From positions 1 through 64,000 of the forward strand of contig CALIMH010000002.1 in NCBI GenBank assembly GCA_938028725.1: a stretch of 64,000 bases of DNA, written 5' to 3'. The DNA comes from an uncultured Anaerolineae bacterium. GTDB lineage: Bacteria > Chloroflexota > Anaerolineae > J036 > Brachytrichaceae. Below the pieces are notes generated by a model, which did not search any database, had not been told where the DNA came from, and saw only the letters and a program-made list of their open reading frames with translations. Below, piece by piece: positions 43,873 to 52,605 of this stretch; within the stretch, counting starts at the first letter, position 1, and each line of letters starts with the position of its first letter. The translations under genes and the position numbers were made by a program.

Positions 43873-45413
43873 TGCCTTGCGCTGGTCGAGAATAGCAAGA
43901 TCAGCAGTGCTGCAGCAATGGCCCATAACAGCACTCCCTCACGCTCCAGCAGATCGAACCAGTTGCGGAAGGGTTGGCATAGCTGCTTGAGCGCGCCGGC
44001 TACGAGCGAGACCACCCACTCAACACTCAACGCTCGCGCCAGCGCTTCCCCTGCGGCGCCTGCGCTGTTCGTGCGCACGCGATGGAGCGCCCAGCCGCCG
44101 GCTGTGAGCAACATAATCCCAACAATGTTCAGCGCGGCTGCTGTGACGTCGGCATCTTGTATCGGTCCGTGAGCGAGCCAAAGCGCCAGCGTAGCAAGCC
44201 ACTGAAGTGCCATAAAGGCTGGCGCAGCAATAGCGCCGAGATGGGCGCGTGCGCTGCTCTGTGCACTCTGGTGAGCGGCGAGCCGCCACAGCGCAGCCAG
44301 GTTCACGCCGCCAATGGCGATCATCACCAACATTGTGAGCACTGTGCCAGGGCTGGATAGCGTGGCATCGCCCGGTGCCTGCGCCAAGACAAACGTGGCC
44401 AGCGGCGCTCCAAGGGCGCCGACTGCGCTCACACGCCGCAACCAAACCTGGCTGGGTGGCGCGTGCTGCTCGAGCAGCCAAGCGCTGCTCACCAACCACA
44501 CCGCTGCTGCGCTTGCTGCTGCCCAAGGCCGGCTGCTGAGCGCTGCCAACGCAGCCCATTGGGCGCTGCCGAGCAGCACCTTGCCCTTCGATAGTGCTGG
44601 TGTTTGTGTTGCCAACGCGCTAAGGCCGTTGAGGCCGGCGCTTGCTGCCATCGCAACTGCAAACCAAGCCGGCCTTGCCTGCATGGTGCTCAGCAGTGAC
44701 AACAGACCCAGCCCACCGGCGAGCGCAAGCAGATCGGCGGGTTTTGGGGCGGCCGCTGCTGCATGAACGATGCCCAGGCGCAGCATCGCGCTCAGCATGA
44801 ACACCTCCGCTGCGGGTGATGCGAGCTGAGCCCGATCGAGCACCAAGCTGCTGCCGGTGTTCGCGTGCACCACGACAAAGGCAAACATCAAAACGAGCGA
44901 CACACTGTGCAGGATGTATCGCGTGAGGGCGGCGCGGGCATCAGCCGCTTGGCTCAGCGCAGCGAGCAACATCAGCCCATCCAGCCACCCCAACCCTACA
45001 AGCAGCGTGAGCAAGTTGTTTGGAGCTACGACCAACGCGAGGGCGGGCAAGCTCAGCCATGCTACCAGTTGCTGGGCAGAGGCGGCCTGAGGAGCGCTCA
45101 GCGCCTGCGCAAGCTGGATAGAGGCCCACGCTGCCAGGATCACCAAGCCGGGCAGCGGTAGGTTCAGCGCCAGCGGCACGCCTATGCTGCTCAAAAACGG
45201 GCCGCCGAGAAGTGGCACGGTCGCCGACTCGTTCAGCAACAGCATCAGCGCCCAGGTTGCCAGCAGTGCCAGCCCACTGCCGATAGCTGGGAACCAGGCT
45301 GCGTGCGCTCGCCAACCTAGGGGGATGCGTGGCGCAAGCGAGACGAGCCGAGTGAAGGCCAAGCCAAGCGGAGCGAAGGTAAGCACCGCGATGACCAGCG
45401 CCCAGATTAGCAC
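43869..45413 (-). CDS. Degenerate NuoL/Mrp-antiporter-like membrane protein
   Basis: About 514 residues if the GTG at 45413 is the start; a TTG at 45485 would add 24. About fourteen hydrophobic segments with the general rhythm of NuoL/M/N-type proteins, e.g. SAMLRLGIVHAAAAAPKPADLLAL. The lysine/glutamate residues and the HAATMV segment of proton-pumping family members are not evident. The C-terminus (FDLLEREGVLLWAIAAALLIL) resembles NuoL-like tails. It may be a non-pumping relative. It overlaps the DUF2085 gene by four bases, so the two may act together. Confidence 0.5.
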   Translation of the reverse strand: MLIWALVIAVLTFAPLGLAFTRLVSLAPRIPLGWRAHAAWFPAIGSGLALLATWALMLLLNESATVPLLGGPFLSSIGVPLALNLPLPGLVILAAWASIQLAQALSAPQAASAQQLVAWLSLPALALVVAPNNLLTLLVGLGWLDGLMLLAALSQAADARAALTRYILHSVSLVLMFAFVVVHANTGSSLVLDRAQLASPAAEVFMLSAMLRLGIVHAAAAAPKPADLLALAGGLGLLSLLSTMQARPAWFAVAMAASAGLNGLSALATQTPALSKGKVLLGSAQWAALAALSSRPWAAASAAAVWLVSSAWLLEQHAPPSQVWLRRVSAVGALGAPLATFVLAQAPGDATLSSPGTVLTMLVMIAIGGVNLAALWRLAAHQSAQSSARAHLGAIAAPAFMALQWLATLALWLAHGPIQDADVTAAALNIVGIMLLTAGGWALHRVRTNSAGAAGEALARALSVEWVVSLVAGALKQLCQPFRNWFDLLEREGVLLWAIAAALLILLFSTSARQ

Positions 45414-45521
45414 GCGCGAAAGTGTAACATCCCCGGCTGACCAGCAGCGCCAGACCGGCGCACTAGCGGACGGGCCAGCAGGCAACGCCGAGCGAAGATT
45501 TGTGGTTGGTGCTTAGGTGAG

Positions 45522-46577
45522 TCAGCACCGGGCGGCGACATGCGCGATCACCTGCGCGGCCTCGTCCACTTCCTCGCGCGAGACATAGCAGTGGGTGACC
45601 GCTCGAATGCGCCGCGGCGCGACCGGGAGCATCTTGACGCGGTGGGCTGCAGCACGCCGGCAAAACTCGGCAGCATCAAGTGGCAGCTCAGGGCGCAAGT
45701 CCACGTACACCATGTTGGTTTGCACGCGCGCCAGGTCCACCTGGAGGCCTTCTACCTGGGCGGTGCGCTCGGCTAGCGCACGGGCGTTGGCGTGATCCTC
45801 AGCCAAGCGGTCGGTCATCTGCTCGAGTGCGACAATGCCCGCGGCAGCGATCACGCCGGCCTGGCGCAGGCCGCCGCCGAGCACTTTGCGCCGCCTATGC
45901 GCGAGGCGAATGAACTCCCGCGAGCCACACAGCACGCTGCCCATTGGCGCGCTCAGTCCCTTGCTCAGGCAAAAGGTCACGCTATCAGCGCCGCGCGTCA
46001 GCGCCTTCACATCCACGCCGAGCGCAGCCGCAGCGTTGAAGATGCGCGCGCCGTCAATGTGCAGCTTGAGGCCGTGCGCGTGTGCAAGTTCGGCCACCTG
46101 TTGCGTGTAGGCGGGTGTGAGCGCTGCGCCGAACATGCGGTTGTGGGTGTTCTCCAAGCAGATCAGGCGCGTCTCCGGGTAGTGGGCGTCCTTCGGGCGG
46201 ATGGCTTGGCGGATGTCGTCCAGGTCGAGTGTGCCGTCAAGGCGGTTGGGGATGCTGCGGGGATGAATGCCGCCGACCACTGCACTGCCGCCGCCCTCGT
46301 AGATGTAGACGTGCGACTGATCGCCCACAATCACCTCTTCCCCCCGTCCACTGCAATGCGTCAGCAGTGCAACCAGGTTGCCCATCGTGCCGCTGCACAC
46401 CAGCAGCGCTGCCTCGAAGCCGAGCCTTTCCGCTGCTAACTCTTGCAGGGCGTTCACCGTCGGATCCTCGCCGAACACATCGTCGCCAACCTCGGCTGAT
46501 GCCATGGCCTCGCGCATGGCCGGCGTTGGCACGGTGAGCGTGTCGGAGCGCAGATCGATGTAGCCGTTGAGCGCCAT
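45522..46577 (-). CDS. ltaE: Low-specificity L-threonine aldolase
   Basis: 351 residues from the ATG at 46577. PLP-fold type I enzyme splitting L-threonine or allo-threonine to glycine and acetaldehyde. Markers: [39 protein letters not shown] and the PLP lysine K206 in [10 protein letters not shown]. Divergent from hisS, with a strong palindrome between them. Confidence 0.95.
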   Translation of the reverse strand: MALNGYIDLRSDTLTVPTPAMREAMASAEVGDDVFGEDPTVNALQELAAERLGFEAALLVCSGTMGNLVALLTHCSGRGEEVIVGDQSHVYIYEGGGSAVVGGIHPRSIPNRLDGTLDLDDIRQAIRPKDAHYPETRLICLENTHNRMFGAALTPAYTQQVAELAHAHGLKLHIDGARIFNAAAALGVDVKALTRGADSVTFCLSKGLSAPMGSVLCGSREFIRLAHRRRKVLGGGLRQAGVIAAAGIVALEQMTDRLAEDHANARALAERTAQVEGLQVDLARVQTNMVYVDLRPELPLDAAEFCRRAAAHRVKMLPVAPRRIRAVTHCYVSREEVDEAAQVIAHVAARC

Positions 46578-46670
46578 GAACACGATTGTAAAGCGCGCAT
46601 GCACTGCCGGGAGAGTGGGCGCTGCTGGGTCGCTCTGGGGTAAGGCTAACGCTTGCATACAGACCAACGT

Positions 46671-46702
46671 GAGGCGCGCCGCCGGAAGTGGTGGTGCGCC
46701 TC
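46671..46702. promoter_or_regulatory. Long imperfect palindrome upstream of hisS
   Basis: GAGGCGCGCCGCC (46671-46683), a six-base loop, and GGTGGTGCGCCTC (46690-46702) can form a 13-base stem with two G-T pairs. It lies between the divergent ltaE and hisS genes, ending 28 bases before the hisS ATG and just upstream of an extended -10-like sequence TGTTACACT (46703-46711). No T tract follows, so a terminator is unlikely. It may be an operator or an RNA hairpin in the leader. Confidence 0.5.
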
Positions 46703-46730
46703 TGTTACACTGTTGCACTAAATCACAGCT

Positions 46731-48086
46731 ATGCCTTCCGTCACGCCAAAACCGATCAGCGGCTTTCCAGAGCTGCTACCTGCTGAACAACTCGTCTTCA
46801 ACCGCTGCTTGGACATAGTGCGGGAAACTTTCGAGCGCTACGGCTTTGCACCAATCGAGACGCCGGCCATCGAGCGCAAGTCCGTGCTCACCTCAAAGGG
46901 CGGCAACGAGAAGGAAATCTACGCACTCTCGCGTTTGGCGGCCGCCCCAGGTGAGCCATCTGACACTGACTACGCGCTGCACTTTGACCTCACTGTGCCG
47001 TTCGCGCGCTACGTGGCCCAGCACAAGGACAAGCTGGTGTTCCCATTTCGACGTTACCAGATTCAAAAAGTCTGGCGCGGCGAGCGCAGTCAAGCCGGCC
47101 GCTACCGCGAGTTTTACCAATGCGATATTGACGTGATCGGGCGCGGCGCGATCAGCTTGCTGCACGACGCCGAGATGGTCGCCGTTATCAATGATGTGTT
47201 CACCCGGCTGGGCATCGGCGACTTTTGTGTGCGCCTGAGCAACCGCCGCATCTTGCAGGGGTTTCTGGACGCGCACGGCCTGCAGCCCGAGCAGAGCTTG
47301 CCAACGCTGCATGCGATTGACGATCTGGAGAAAATCGGCGCCGACAAGGTGCGCACCACGCTGATCGAAAAGGCGCACCTGAACGCCGGCTTTGCTGATG
47401 CGCTGCTCGCCCTCATTCAGGACCACATGCAACTGCCCACCGACCAGGCGCTGCGCTCACTGGAGGCGCTGGCCGACCGCCTTGGCCACGCCGGCTTGGC
47501 GCAAGGAGTGCGCGAACTGGCCGAAGTGGTCCAGGCGGTGCGCGCCTTTGGTGTGCCGAACTCTCGTTTCGTCGTGGACTTGGCCATCGTGCGCGGGCTG
47601 GACTATTACACCGGCACAGTCTATGAGACGCGCCTGTTGGCGCACCCGGAGATTGGCAGCATCTGCTCCGGTGGTCGCTACGACGACTTGGCCGGCTACT
47701 TCACCAACGAGAAGCTGCCGGGCGTCGGCATCTCCATCGGCTTGACGCGCTTGGTGTTGCGCCTGCTGGAAGTGGGCGTGCTGAAGGCCGGCCCGGCTAC
47801 GCCGGCGCAAGTGCTGGTGACCACGATGGATGCAGCGCATTGGGCCGACTATCTGCGCATCGCTGCCGAACTGCGCGCGCACGGCATCCCCGCTGAGGTG
47901 TATCTGGATAAGGGCCGGCTGTCCGATCAACTGCGCTACGCTGCACGCAAAGGCTTTGCCTTCGCCGTGATCGCTGGCAGCGAGGAGTTCAACGCCGGCC
48001 TGGTGAAGCTCAAGCATCTGGCCGATGGCACAGAGCGCGCGCTGCCGGCCTCTGCCTTGGCCGAGAGCTTTGGAAAGTGGGCATGA
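46731..48086 (+). CDS. hisS: Histidyl-tRNA synthetase
   Basis: 451 residues. Class II motifs are clear: motif 1 region YGFAPIETPAIER, motif 2 VFPFRRYQIQKVWRGERSQAGRYREFYQCDIDVIG, histidine-A signature RGLDYYTGTVYE, motif 3 GIGLTRL-like GISIGLTRL, then the anticodon-binding domain (QVLVTTMDAAHWADYLRIAAELR). It is a full synthetase, not the HisZ regulator. The nadK gene overlaps its stop by four bases (ATGA). Confidence 0.97.
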   Translation: MPSVTPKPISGFPELLPAEQLVFNRCLDIVRETFERYGFAPIETPAIERKSVLTSKGGNEKEIYALSRLAAAPGEPSDTDYALHFDLTVPFARYVAQHKDKLVFPFRRYQIQKVWRGERSQAGRYREFYQCDIDVIGRGAISLLHDAEMVAVINDVFTRLGIGDFCVRLSNRRILQGFLDAHGLQPEQSLPTLHAIDDLEKIGADKVRTTLIEKAHLNAGFADALLALIQDHMQLPTDQALRSLEALADRLGHAGLAQGVRELAEVVQAVRAFGVPNSRFVVDLAIVRGLDYYTGTVYETRLLAHPEIGSICSGGRYDDLAGYFTNEKLPGVGISIGLTRLVLRLLEVGVLKAGPATPAQVLVTTMDAAHWADYLRIAAELRAHGIPAEVYLDKGRLSDQLRYAARKGFAFAVIAGSEEFNAGLVKLKHLADGTERALPASALAESFGKWA

Positions 48087-48934
48087 TCCACGCCGTTGCT
48101 GTGCTCGATCACCCTAAACTGCCAGACACCGTCCGTGTGGCCGAGGAGATCACCGCCATGTTAGAGGGGCGTGGCGTGCGTGTCTTTCGCGCCAAGACTT
48201 GGGACACCCCAGCCCTTCAGGCGATCATGCCGCAGGTGCAGTTGGTGGTGGTGCTCGGCGGCGATGGGAGCACCTTGCGCGCTGCGCGCTTGGCGGCGCC
48301 GCACGGCGTGCTGGTGGCCTCGGTGAATATGGGCCGGCTGGGCTTCCTCAGCGAGATGACGCCAATGAATTGGCGCGAGCGTCTACACTGTATCGTGGAT
48401 GGCCAATACTGGATCGAAGAGCGCTTGATGTTGCGTGCAGTAGCCCAGCGCAAGGGCACAATCCTGAGCGAGCATGATGCGCTCAACGACATTGTGGTAA
48501 GCCGTGGCACGTTGGCCCGCATCATCCGCGCGCAGACCTACGTGGACGGCGGCCACCTGGCCACCTATGCCTGCGACGGCTTGATCGTCGCCACGCCCAC
48601 CGGCAGCACAGCCTACGCCCTAGCTGTGGGCGGCCCTATCCTGCCGCCGACCCTGAAGAACATTCTGCTCGTGCCGATCGCGCCGCACCTGAGCCTGAGC
48701 CGCGCGGTGGTGTTGGCGCAGGGAGCGCAGGTCTCCATCCGCGTGCACACCGACCACCGCGCCATCCTCACCGCCGACGGCCAAAACGAACGCGAGCTGC
48801 AAGATGGCGACGTGGTCATCGTGCGCGCGGGTGAGCACGGCGCACGCTTCGCTCGTGTGCAGCCTCCTTCCTACTTCTACACCACACTGATGCAGCGCCT
48901 GCGCGGCGAAGCATGGCGAGACGAGCAGCCCTGA
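48083..48934 (+). CDS. nadK: NAD kinase
   Basis: 283 residues from the ATG at 48083, sharing ATGA with the hisS stop. GGDGST (catalytic D61), NMGRLGFLSE, LNDIVVSRG, TPTGSTAYALAVGGPI and the C-terminal beta region (RAILTADGQNERELQDGD) are family signatures. It phosphorylates NAD to NADP. Length is normal. Confidence 0.97.
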   Translation: MIHAVAVLDHPKLPDTVRVAEEITAMLEGRGVRVFRAKTWDTPALQAIMPQVQLVVVLGGDGSTLRAARLAAPHGVLVASVNMGRLGFLSEMTPMNWRERLHCIVDGQYWIEERLMLRAVAQRKGTILSEHDALNDIVVSRGTLARIIRAQTYVDGGHLATYACDGLIVATPTGSTAYALAVGGPILPPTLKNILLVPIAPHLSLSRAVVLAQGAQVSIRVHTDHRAILTADGQNERELQDGDVVIVRAGEHGARFARVQPPSYFYTTLMQRLRGEAWRDEQP

Positions 48935-49004
48935 CCGTGCCAAGACGCTGCCTCCCATAACTTGTTCGGCCTCTTGGCTTTTCTCACGGCTGGGGACATC
49001 GCTG

Positions 49005-49013
49005 TGATATGAT
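49005..49013 (+). promoter_or_regulatory. Extended -10 promoter element
   Basis: TGATATGAT: a TGn followed by TATGAT (49008-49013), an extended -10 with no good -35. It lies in an unusually AT-rich 60-base stretch, about 59 bases before the glycosidase ATG at 49072, where AGGA (49055-49058) may be the ribosome binding site. Inference from sequence. Confidence 0.45.
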
Positions 49014-49071
49014 TGATTAGCCAGCAAATTAATAGCTCCTTAAACAATTTATTTAGGATGCCCCTAGTGTC

Positions 49072-51210
49072 ATGAAGCAGATTCAGCTCACTATTGTTGC
49101 AACATCGCTCGTACTAGTTGAGGTTCTCCTGGTTGGGGCACAGCGGGCGAGTGCCTTGCCGACCGCCGACTTGGTGGTGTATGGCGATAGCCTGGCGTCG
49201 GGGTGGAGCAACTGGTCGTGGAACACCACGGTCAATTTCAACAACAACACCCCAGTCTTCGGCGGCAGCAAGTCAATTGCCGCGACGTTGAATCAGCCCT
49301 GGGCAGGTCTGTCGCTTAGAACGGATACGCCGGTGCTGCCCACGCAGCACTACACACTCACCCTTCGCGTGCATGGCGGCACGGGATCGCCCAAACAGCT
49401 TCGCTTGTTCGTGCGAGAGACTGACACAGGCGCACAAATTGGCCAGTATGACTTCACAGCGCCAGTGGGCACATGGATGACCATCACGCGCACTTTCGCG
49501 GATTTCGGCAATCCTGCGCAGGTGGCGCGCATTGACATCATGGATCGCAGCGGCTCCGCACAGGGGGCCTTTTACGTGGACGAGATCCGCTGGCTGGCTA
49601 ATCCAGCATCTCTAAGCGGACTGGCCATGACAGTCACCATCCAGGCGAGCAACGTGCTCACCCCGTTCTTGCCGGACATGCTTGGCAGCAACTTGCCGGC
49701 CTGGCTTGGCCCTAGCAAGTTCAGCAATGCAACCTTCCGCGCGCGGACGGTGGCCTCTGGGCTGAAGCTGTTGCGCCTGCCCGGCGGGAGCTGGAGCAAC
49801 AGCTACGGCTGGCTGAGCTGCGAGATGGGCAGCAATCAACCCGGCGTCGAGCCTTGCGGCTCGGGATGGGCGTCGTGGGCGTCTAGGCCAACCGACTTCA
49901 TCAACTTCTTGAAGGCAACCGGCATGCGCGGCATGTGGGTGGTCAACCCAAACGGCACGTCTAAAGAAGCCGCTGCGTTGGTGGCCTTCATGAACGGCAG
50001 CGTCAACGACAACCGCGTCATCGGCGTGGACATCCGCGGCACGAACTGGTACACCGTGGGGCGCTGGGCAGCGCTACGCGTGGCCGGCGGCAACCCGGAC
50101 CCGGTCGGCATCAAGCGGTGGGAGTTTGGCAACGAGGTGTATGCCAGCAAGTCCAGCACTGCCTCGTCTAGCAGCAGCGGCCTGTGCGTCAGTTGGGCCT
50201 GGGAGGACACCTGGACGTGCGACGGCTACGAGTATGTCAACGGCGTGGGCAGTGGGTCAAGTCGCCGAGAGGGCTACCTGGAGTTCCGCCAGGAGATGCA
50301 GTTTGTAGATCCTACGATTACGCTGGCGGCGGTGGGGACGGAATACCCCGGCGCCCCCTCGGATGTCGGCGGCGGCACCTATTCCGGCTGGGGCAGCCGC
50401 GTGATCTCGGCGGCGGGGGCACAGTTGGATATGTACACCATCCACCCTTATCCCTACTTTAACCTCCCTCCGCTGATGTCCCAGGTTTTGGCCAATCCCC
50501 AAGCATATTGGCCTGGCATCATGAACGGCGTGCGCAACGCCTTCAACATCTACGGTGGAGGGCGACAGGCGCCGGTTGCGGTTACCGAATTTAATCTGGT
50601 CGGCCTGTCGAGCCAGGACACAGGCCAATGGATGACGCGCGCGGTCAACGCGCTCTTCCTCGCTGATTCCCTCGGCCAAGCGACGCAGCAGGGAGTTGTG
50701 CTGTTTACCCAGTGGGACCTGGCCAACGGCCGGGACAGCAACGGCACGGAATACGGCCTGATGCACGAGGACAACGGATTCTTCCGCGCCCCGCAATACT
50801 ACGTGTATCCCCTCTGGTCGCGCTTCGGCACACACATGGTCGCGGTGACCTCCACGGCTGACCCAGCGTCTCAGGTCAGCGTGTATGCCGGTCGGGTGAA
50901 TTCCTACACTGTCTCGTTGCTGGCGGTGAACAAGCTGGCGACGCCGGTCACGACAACCATCCAGACGCCGGGATTCGGCCCGCTGACGGGGGGAACGAAG
51001 TGGCAGATAGTGGCCACCGACCTGAGCACACAAACCGTGACCTACAACGGCGTGCTCAACCCTGCCGACGACTTGTCAAACGCGCCGCCGACGACGCTGA
51101 GCGTGTCCGGGTATTCCACCGCGCAAGTGTTGCCGCCCTACTCGGTGACGCTGTTTCATCTCTCAAGTTTGGCGCCGCGGGCTTGGATACCACTGGCGCG
51201 CAGGCCGTAA
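49072..51210 (+). CDS. Secreted GH-A clan glycoside hydrolase (arabinofuranosidase-like)
   Basis: 712 residues. A Sec signal peptide ends in ASA (26-28). Residues about 30-185 resemble a CBM4/9-type carbohydrate-binding jelly roll. Residues about 195-585 form a TIM barrel of the GH51/GH39/GH5 sort: general acid E355 in RWEFGNEVY, nucleophile E506 in VAVTEFNLV. Residues about 590-700 are a beta-sandwich. The chain ends in SSLAPRAWIPLARRP, a short Pro/Leu/Arg tail I associate with secreted Chloroflexota proteins. Likely degrades plant or microbial polysaccharides; the exact sugar is open. Stand-alone gene with its own promoter-like element. Confidence 0.8.
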   Translation: MKQIQLTIVATSLVLVEVLLVGAQRASALPTADLVVYGDSLASGWSNWSWNTTVNFNNNTPVFGGSKSIAATLNQPWAGLSLRTDTPVLPTQHYTLTLRVHGGTGSPKQLRLFVRETDTGAQIGQYDFTAPVGTWMTITRTFADFGNPAQVARIDIMDRSGSAQGAFYVDEIRWLANPASLSGLAMTVTIQASNVLTPFLPDMLGSNLPAWLGPSKFSNATFRARTVASGLKLLRLPGGSWSNSYGWLSCEMGSNQPGVEPCGSGWASWASRPTDFINFLKATGMRGMWVVNPNGTSKEAAALVAFMNGSVNDNRVIGVDIRGTNWYTVGRWAALRVAGGNPDPVGIKRWEFGNEVYASKSSTASSSSSGLCVSWAWEDTWTCDGYEYVNGVGSGSSRREGYLEFRQEMQFVDPTITLAAVGTEYPGAPSDVGGGTYSGWGSRVISAAGAQLDMYTIHPYPYFNLPPLMSQVLANPQAYWPGIMNGVRNAFNIYGGGRQAPVAVTEFNLVGLSSQDTGQWMTRAVNALFLADSLGQATQQGVVLFTQWDLANGRDSNGTEYGLMHEDNGFFRAPQYYVYPLWSRFGTHMVAVTSTADPASQVSVYAGRVNSYTVSLLAVNKLATPVTTTIQTPGFGPLTGGTKWQIVATDLSTQTVTYNGVLNPADDLSNAPPTTLSVSGYSTAQVLPPYSVTLFHLSSLAPRAWIPLARRP

Positions 51211-51220
51211 TCGCGGTTGG

Positions 51221-51237
51221 GCCTGGGCAACCCAGGC
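51221..51237 (+). terminator. Hairpin after the glycosidase gene
   Basis: GCCTGGG, loop CAA, CCCAGGC: a perfect 7-base stem starting 10 bases after the stop. It is followed by GCTCCTGTCTG, not a T run, so it may be a weak or factor-assisted terminator. Confidence 0.4.
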
Positions 51238-51314
51238 GCTCCTGTCTGCGCTGTGAGGGACCAGTTGAGGCACCCGCAAGCTCCGCACGCGCGGCGTTGT
51301 TGGTTGATTCGCAC

Positions 51315-51320
51315 TACAAT
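51315..51320 (+). promoter_or_regulatory. -10 element TACAAT
   Basis: TACAAT, one mismatch from the consensus, 74 bases before the start of the BMP-family lipoprotein gene. No convincing -35 was found at 16-18 bases. A strong ribosome binding site AAAGGAG lies at 51378-51384. Inference. Confidence 0.35.
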
Positions 51321-51394
51321 ATGGGATTGGAACAGCGCTTTGCACAGGTGAGCGCCTTGTCATGACCGAAGAAGAGAAAGGAGAACAGTTCGCT

Positions 51395-52468
51395 ATGAAA
51401 CAACCTCTCTACATCCCCACCTTGGCAACTGCTGTAGCGATCCTGCTCGCAGCATGTGCTGCTCCTGCCCAACCTGTCCAACAAGCAGCGCCGGCGCAAC
51501 AAAAGCCGAAGATCAAGGTCGGTCTGGTGACCGATGTCGGCTCACTCGATGACCGCAGCTTTAACGCGAGCGCATGGGAAGGGGTGCAGCGCGCTGTGCG
51601 CGATTTCGGCGTGGAGGCAAAGGCCATTGAGTCCAAGCAGCCCACAGATTACATCAAGAACATCCAAACCTTTGTCAACGAAGGCTACGACTTGATCATC
51701 ACTGTGGGCTTTTTGATGGGCGACGACACTCGCAAGGCTGCGGAGATGTATCCCAACCAGAAGTTCGCCATTGTGGATGTGGGCTACTTCGATGAGAACG
51801 CGCCCAAGAATGTGATGGGGTTGCTGTTCGCCGAGGATCAATCCGGCTTTCTCGCCGGCGTGGTGGCGGGCATGATGACCAAGAGCAACGTGGTCGGCGG
51901 TGTGTATGGCTTGGCGATCCCGCCGGTGTGTCGCTTCCGCAAGGGCTACGAGGCCGGCGTCCGGTTCGTCAACTCGAACGCGCGCATCCTTGGCGTGTAT
52001 CAAGGCCCATCGGACGGCACGCCGTTCAACAACCCGCAGTGGGGCGCTGCACGCGCGCGCGATCAAATGAACGAAGGCGCCGATGTGATCTTCAGCGCTG
52101 GCGGCACCACTGGCAACGGCGGCCTGGAGGAGATCGCTAAGACACAAGGTGTGCTTGGCATCGGCGTGGACCAGGACCAGTACTTCACGCTCTCCGACAA
52201 CGTGAAGAAGATTTTGCTCACCAGCGCGATGAAGCGCGTGGACCAGTCCACTTACCTGGCGGTGAAAAGTGTGGTGGAGGGGGACTTCAAAGGCGGCAAC
52301 CGCGTTTTCGACATCACCAACGATGGCATCGGCCTCGCACCCTTCCATGACCTGGACAGCCAAGTGTCGAACGACGTGCGCAACAAGGTGCAGGAAGTGA
52401 TCGAGGGCCTGAAGAACGGCAGCATCAAGACTGGCCTTGAGGGTGTGGCCGATCCCTGCGCCAACTGA
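51395..52468 (+). CDS. BMP-family substrate-binding lipoprotein (nucleoside type)
   Basis: 357 residues from the ATG at 51395, with AAAGGAGAA before it. Lipobox LLAAC, C21 as the lipid anchor. BMP-family features: VGLVTDVGSLDDRSFNASAWEGV, FAEDQSGFLAGVVAGMMTKS, GYEAGVRFVN and IGVDQDQYF. Members bind nucleosides or autoinducer-like purines. First gene of the transporter; an intrinsic terminator separates it from the ATPase gene. Confidence 0.95.
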   Translation: MKQPLYIPTLATAVAILLAACAAPAQPVQQAAPAQQKPKIKVGLVTDVGSLDDRSFNASAWEGVQRAVRDFGVEAKAIESKQPTDYIKNIQTFVNEGYDLIITVGFLMGDDTRKAAEMYPNQKFAIVDVGYFDENAPKNVMGLLFAEDQSGFLAGVVAGMMTKSNVVGGVYGLAIPPVCRFRKGYEAGVRFVNSNARILGVYQGPSDGTPFNNPQWGAARARDQMNEGADVIFSAGGTTGNGGLEEIAKTQGVLGIGVDQDQYFTLSDNVKKILLTSAMKRVDQSTYLAVKSVVEGDFKGGNRVFDITNDGIGLAPFHDLDSQVSNDVRNKVQEVIEGLKNGSIKTGLEGVADPCAN

Positions 52469-52519
52469 TGTCGCTGGCGGCGCGCCTCACGTTGACCAGC
52501 GACGTGCTGTAAGCTTCAG

Positions 52520-52549
52520 GGGTGTAGCAGTTGGTGCTGCACCCTTTTT
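52520..52549 (+). terminator. Intrinsic terminator inside the transporter operon
   Basis: GGGTGTAGCA (52520-52529), loop GTTGG, TGCTGCACCC (52535-52544), then TTTTT: a 10-base stem with one G-T pair and a T tract. It stands 51 bases after the binding-protein stop and 57 bases before the ATPase start. Partial read-through would give more binding protein than transporter, a common arrangement. Confidence 0.8.
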
Positions 52550-52605
52550 ATCATTCCGTGGCGCAGGTGGGCTTTTCAAGATAGAGCAACCCCCGATCGC
52601 TCGAT

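Noticed and set aside
46731-48086. HisZ regulatory paralogue instead of HisS
   Set aside because: Both the histidine-A signature RGLDYYTGTVYE and the anticodon-binding domain are present.
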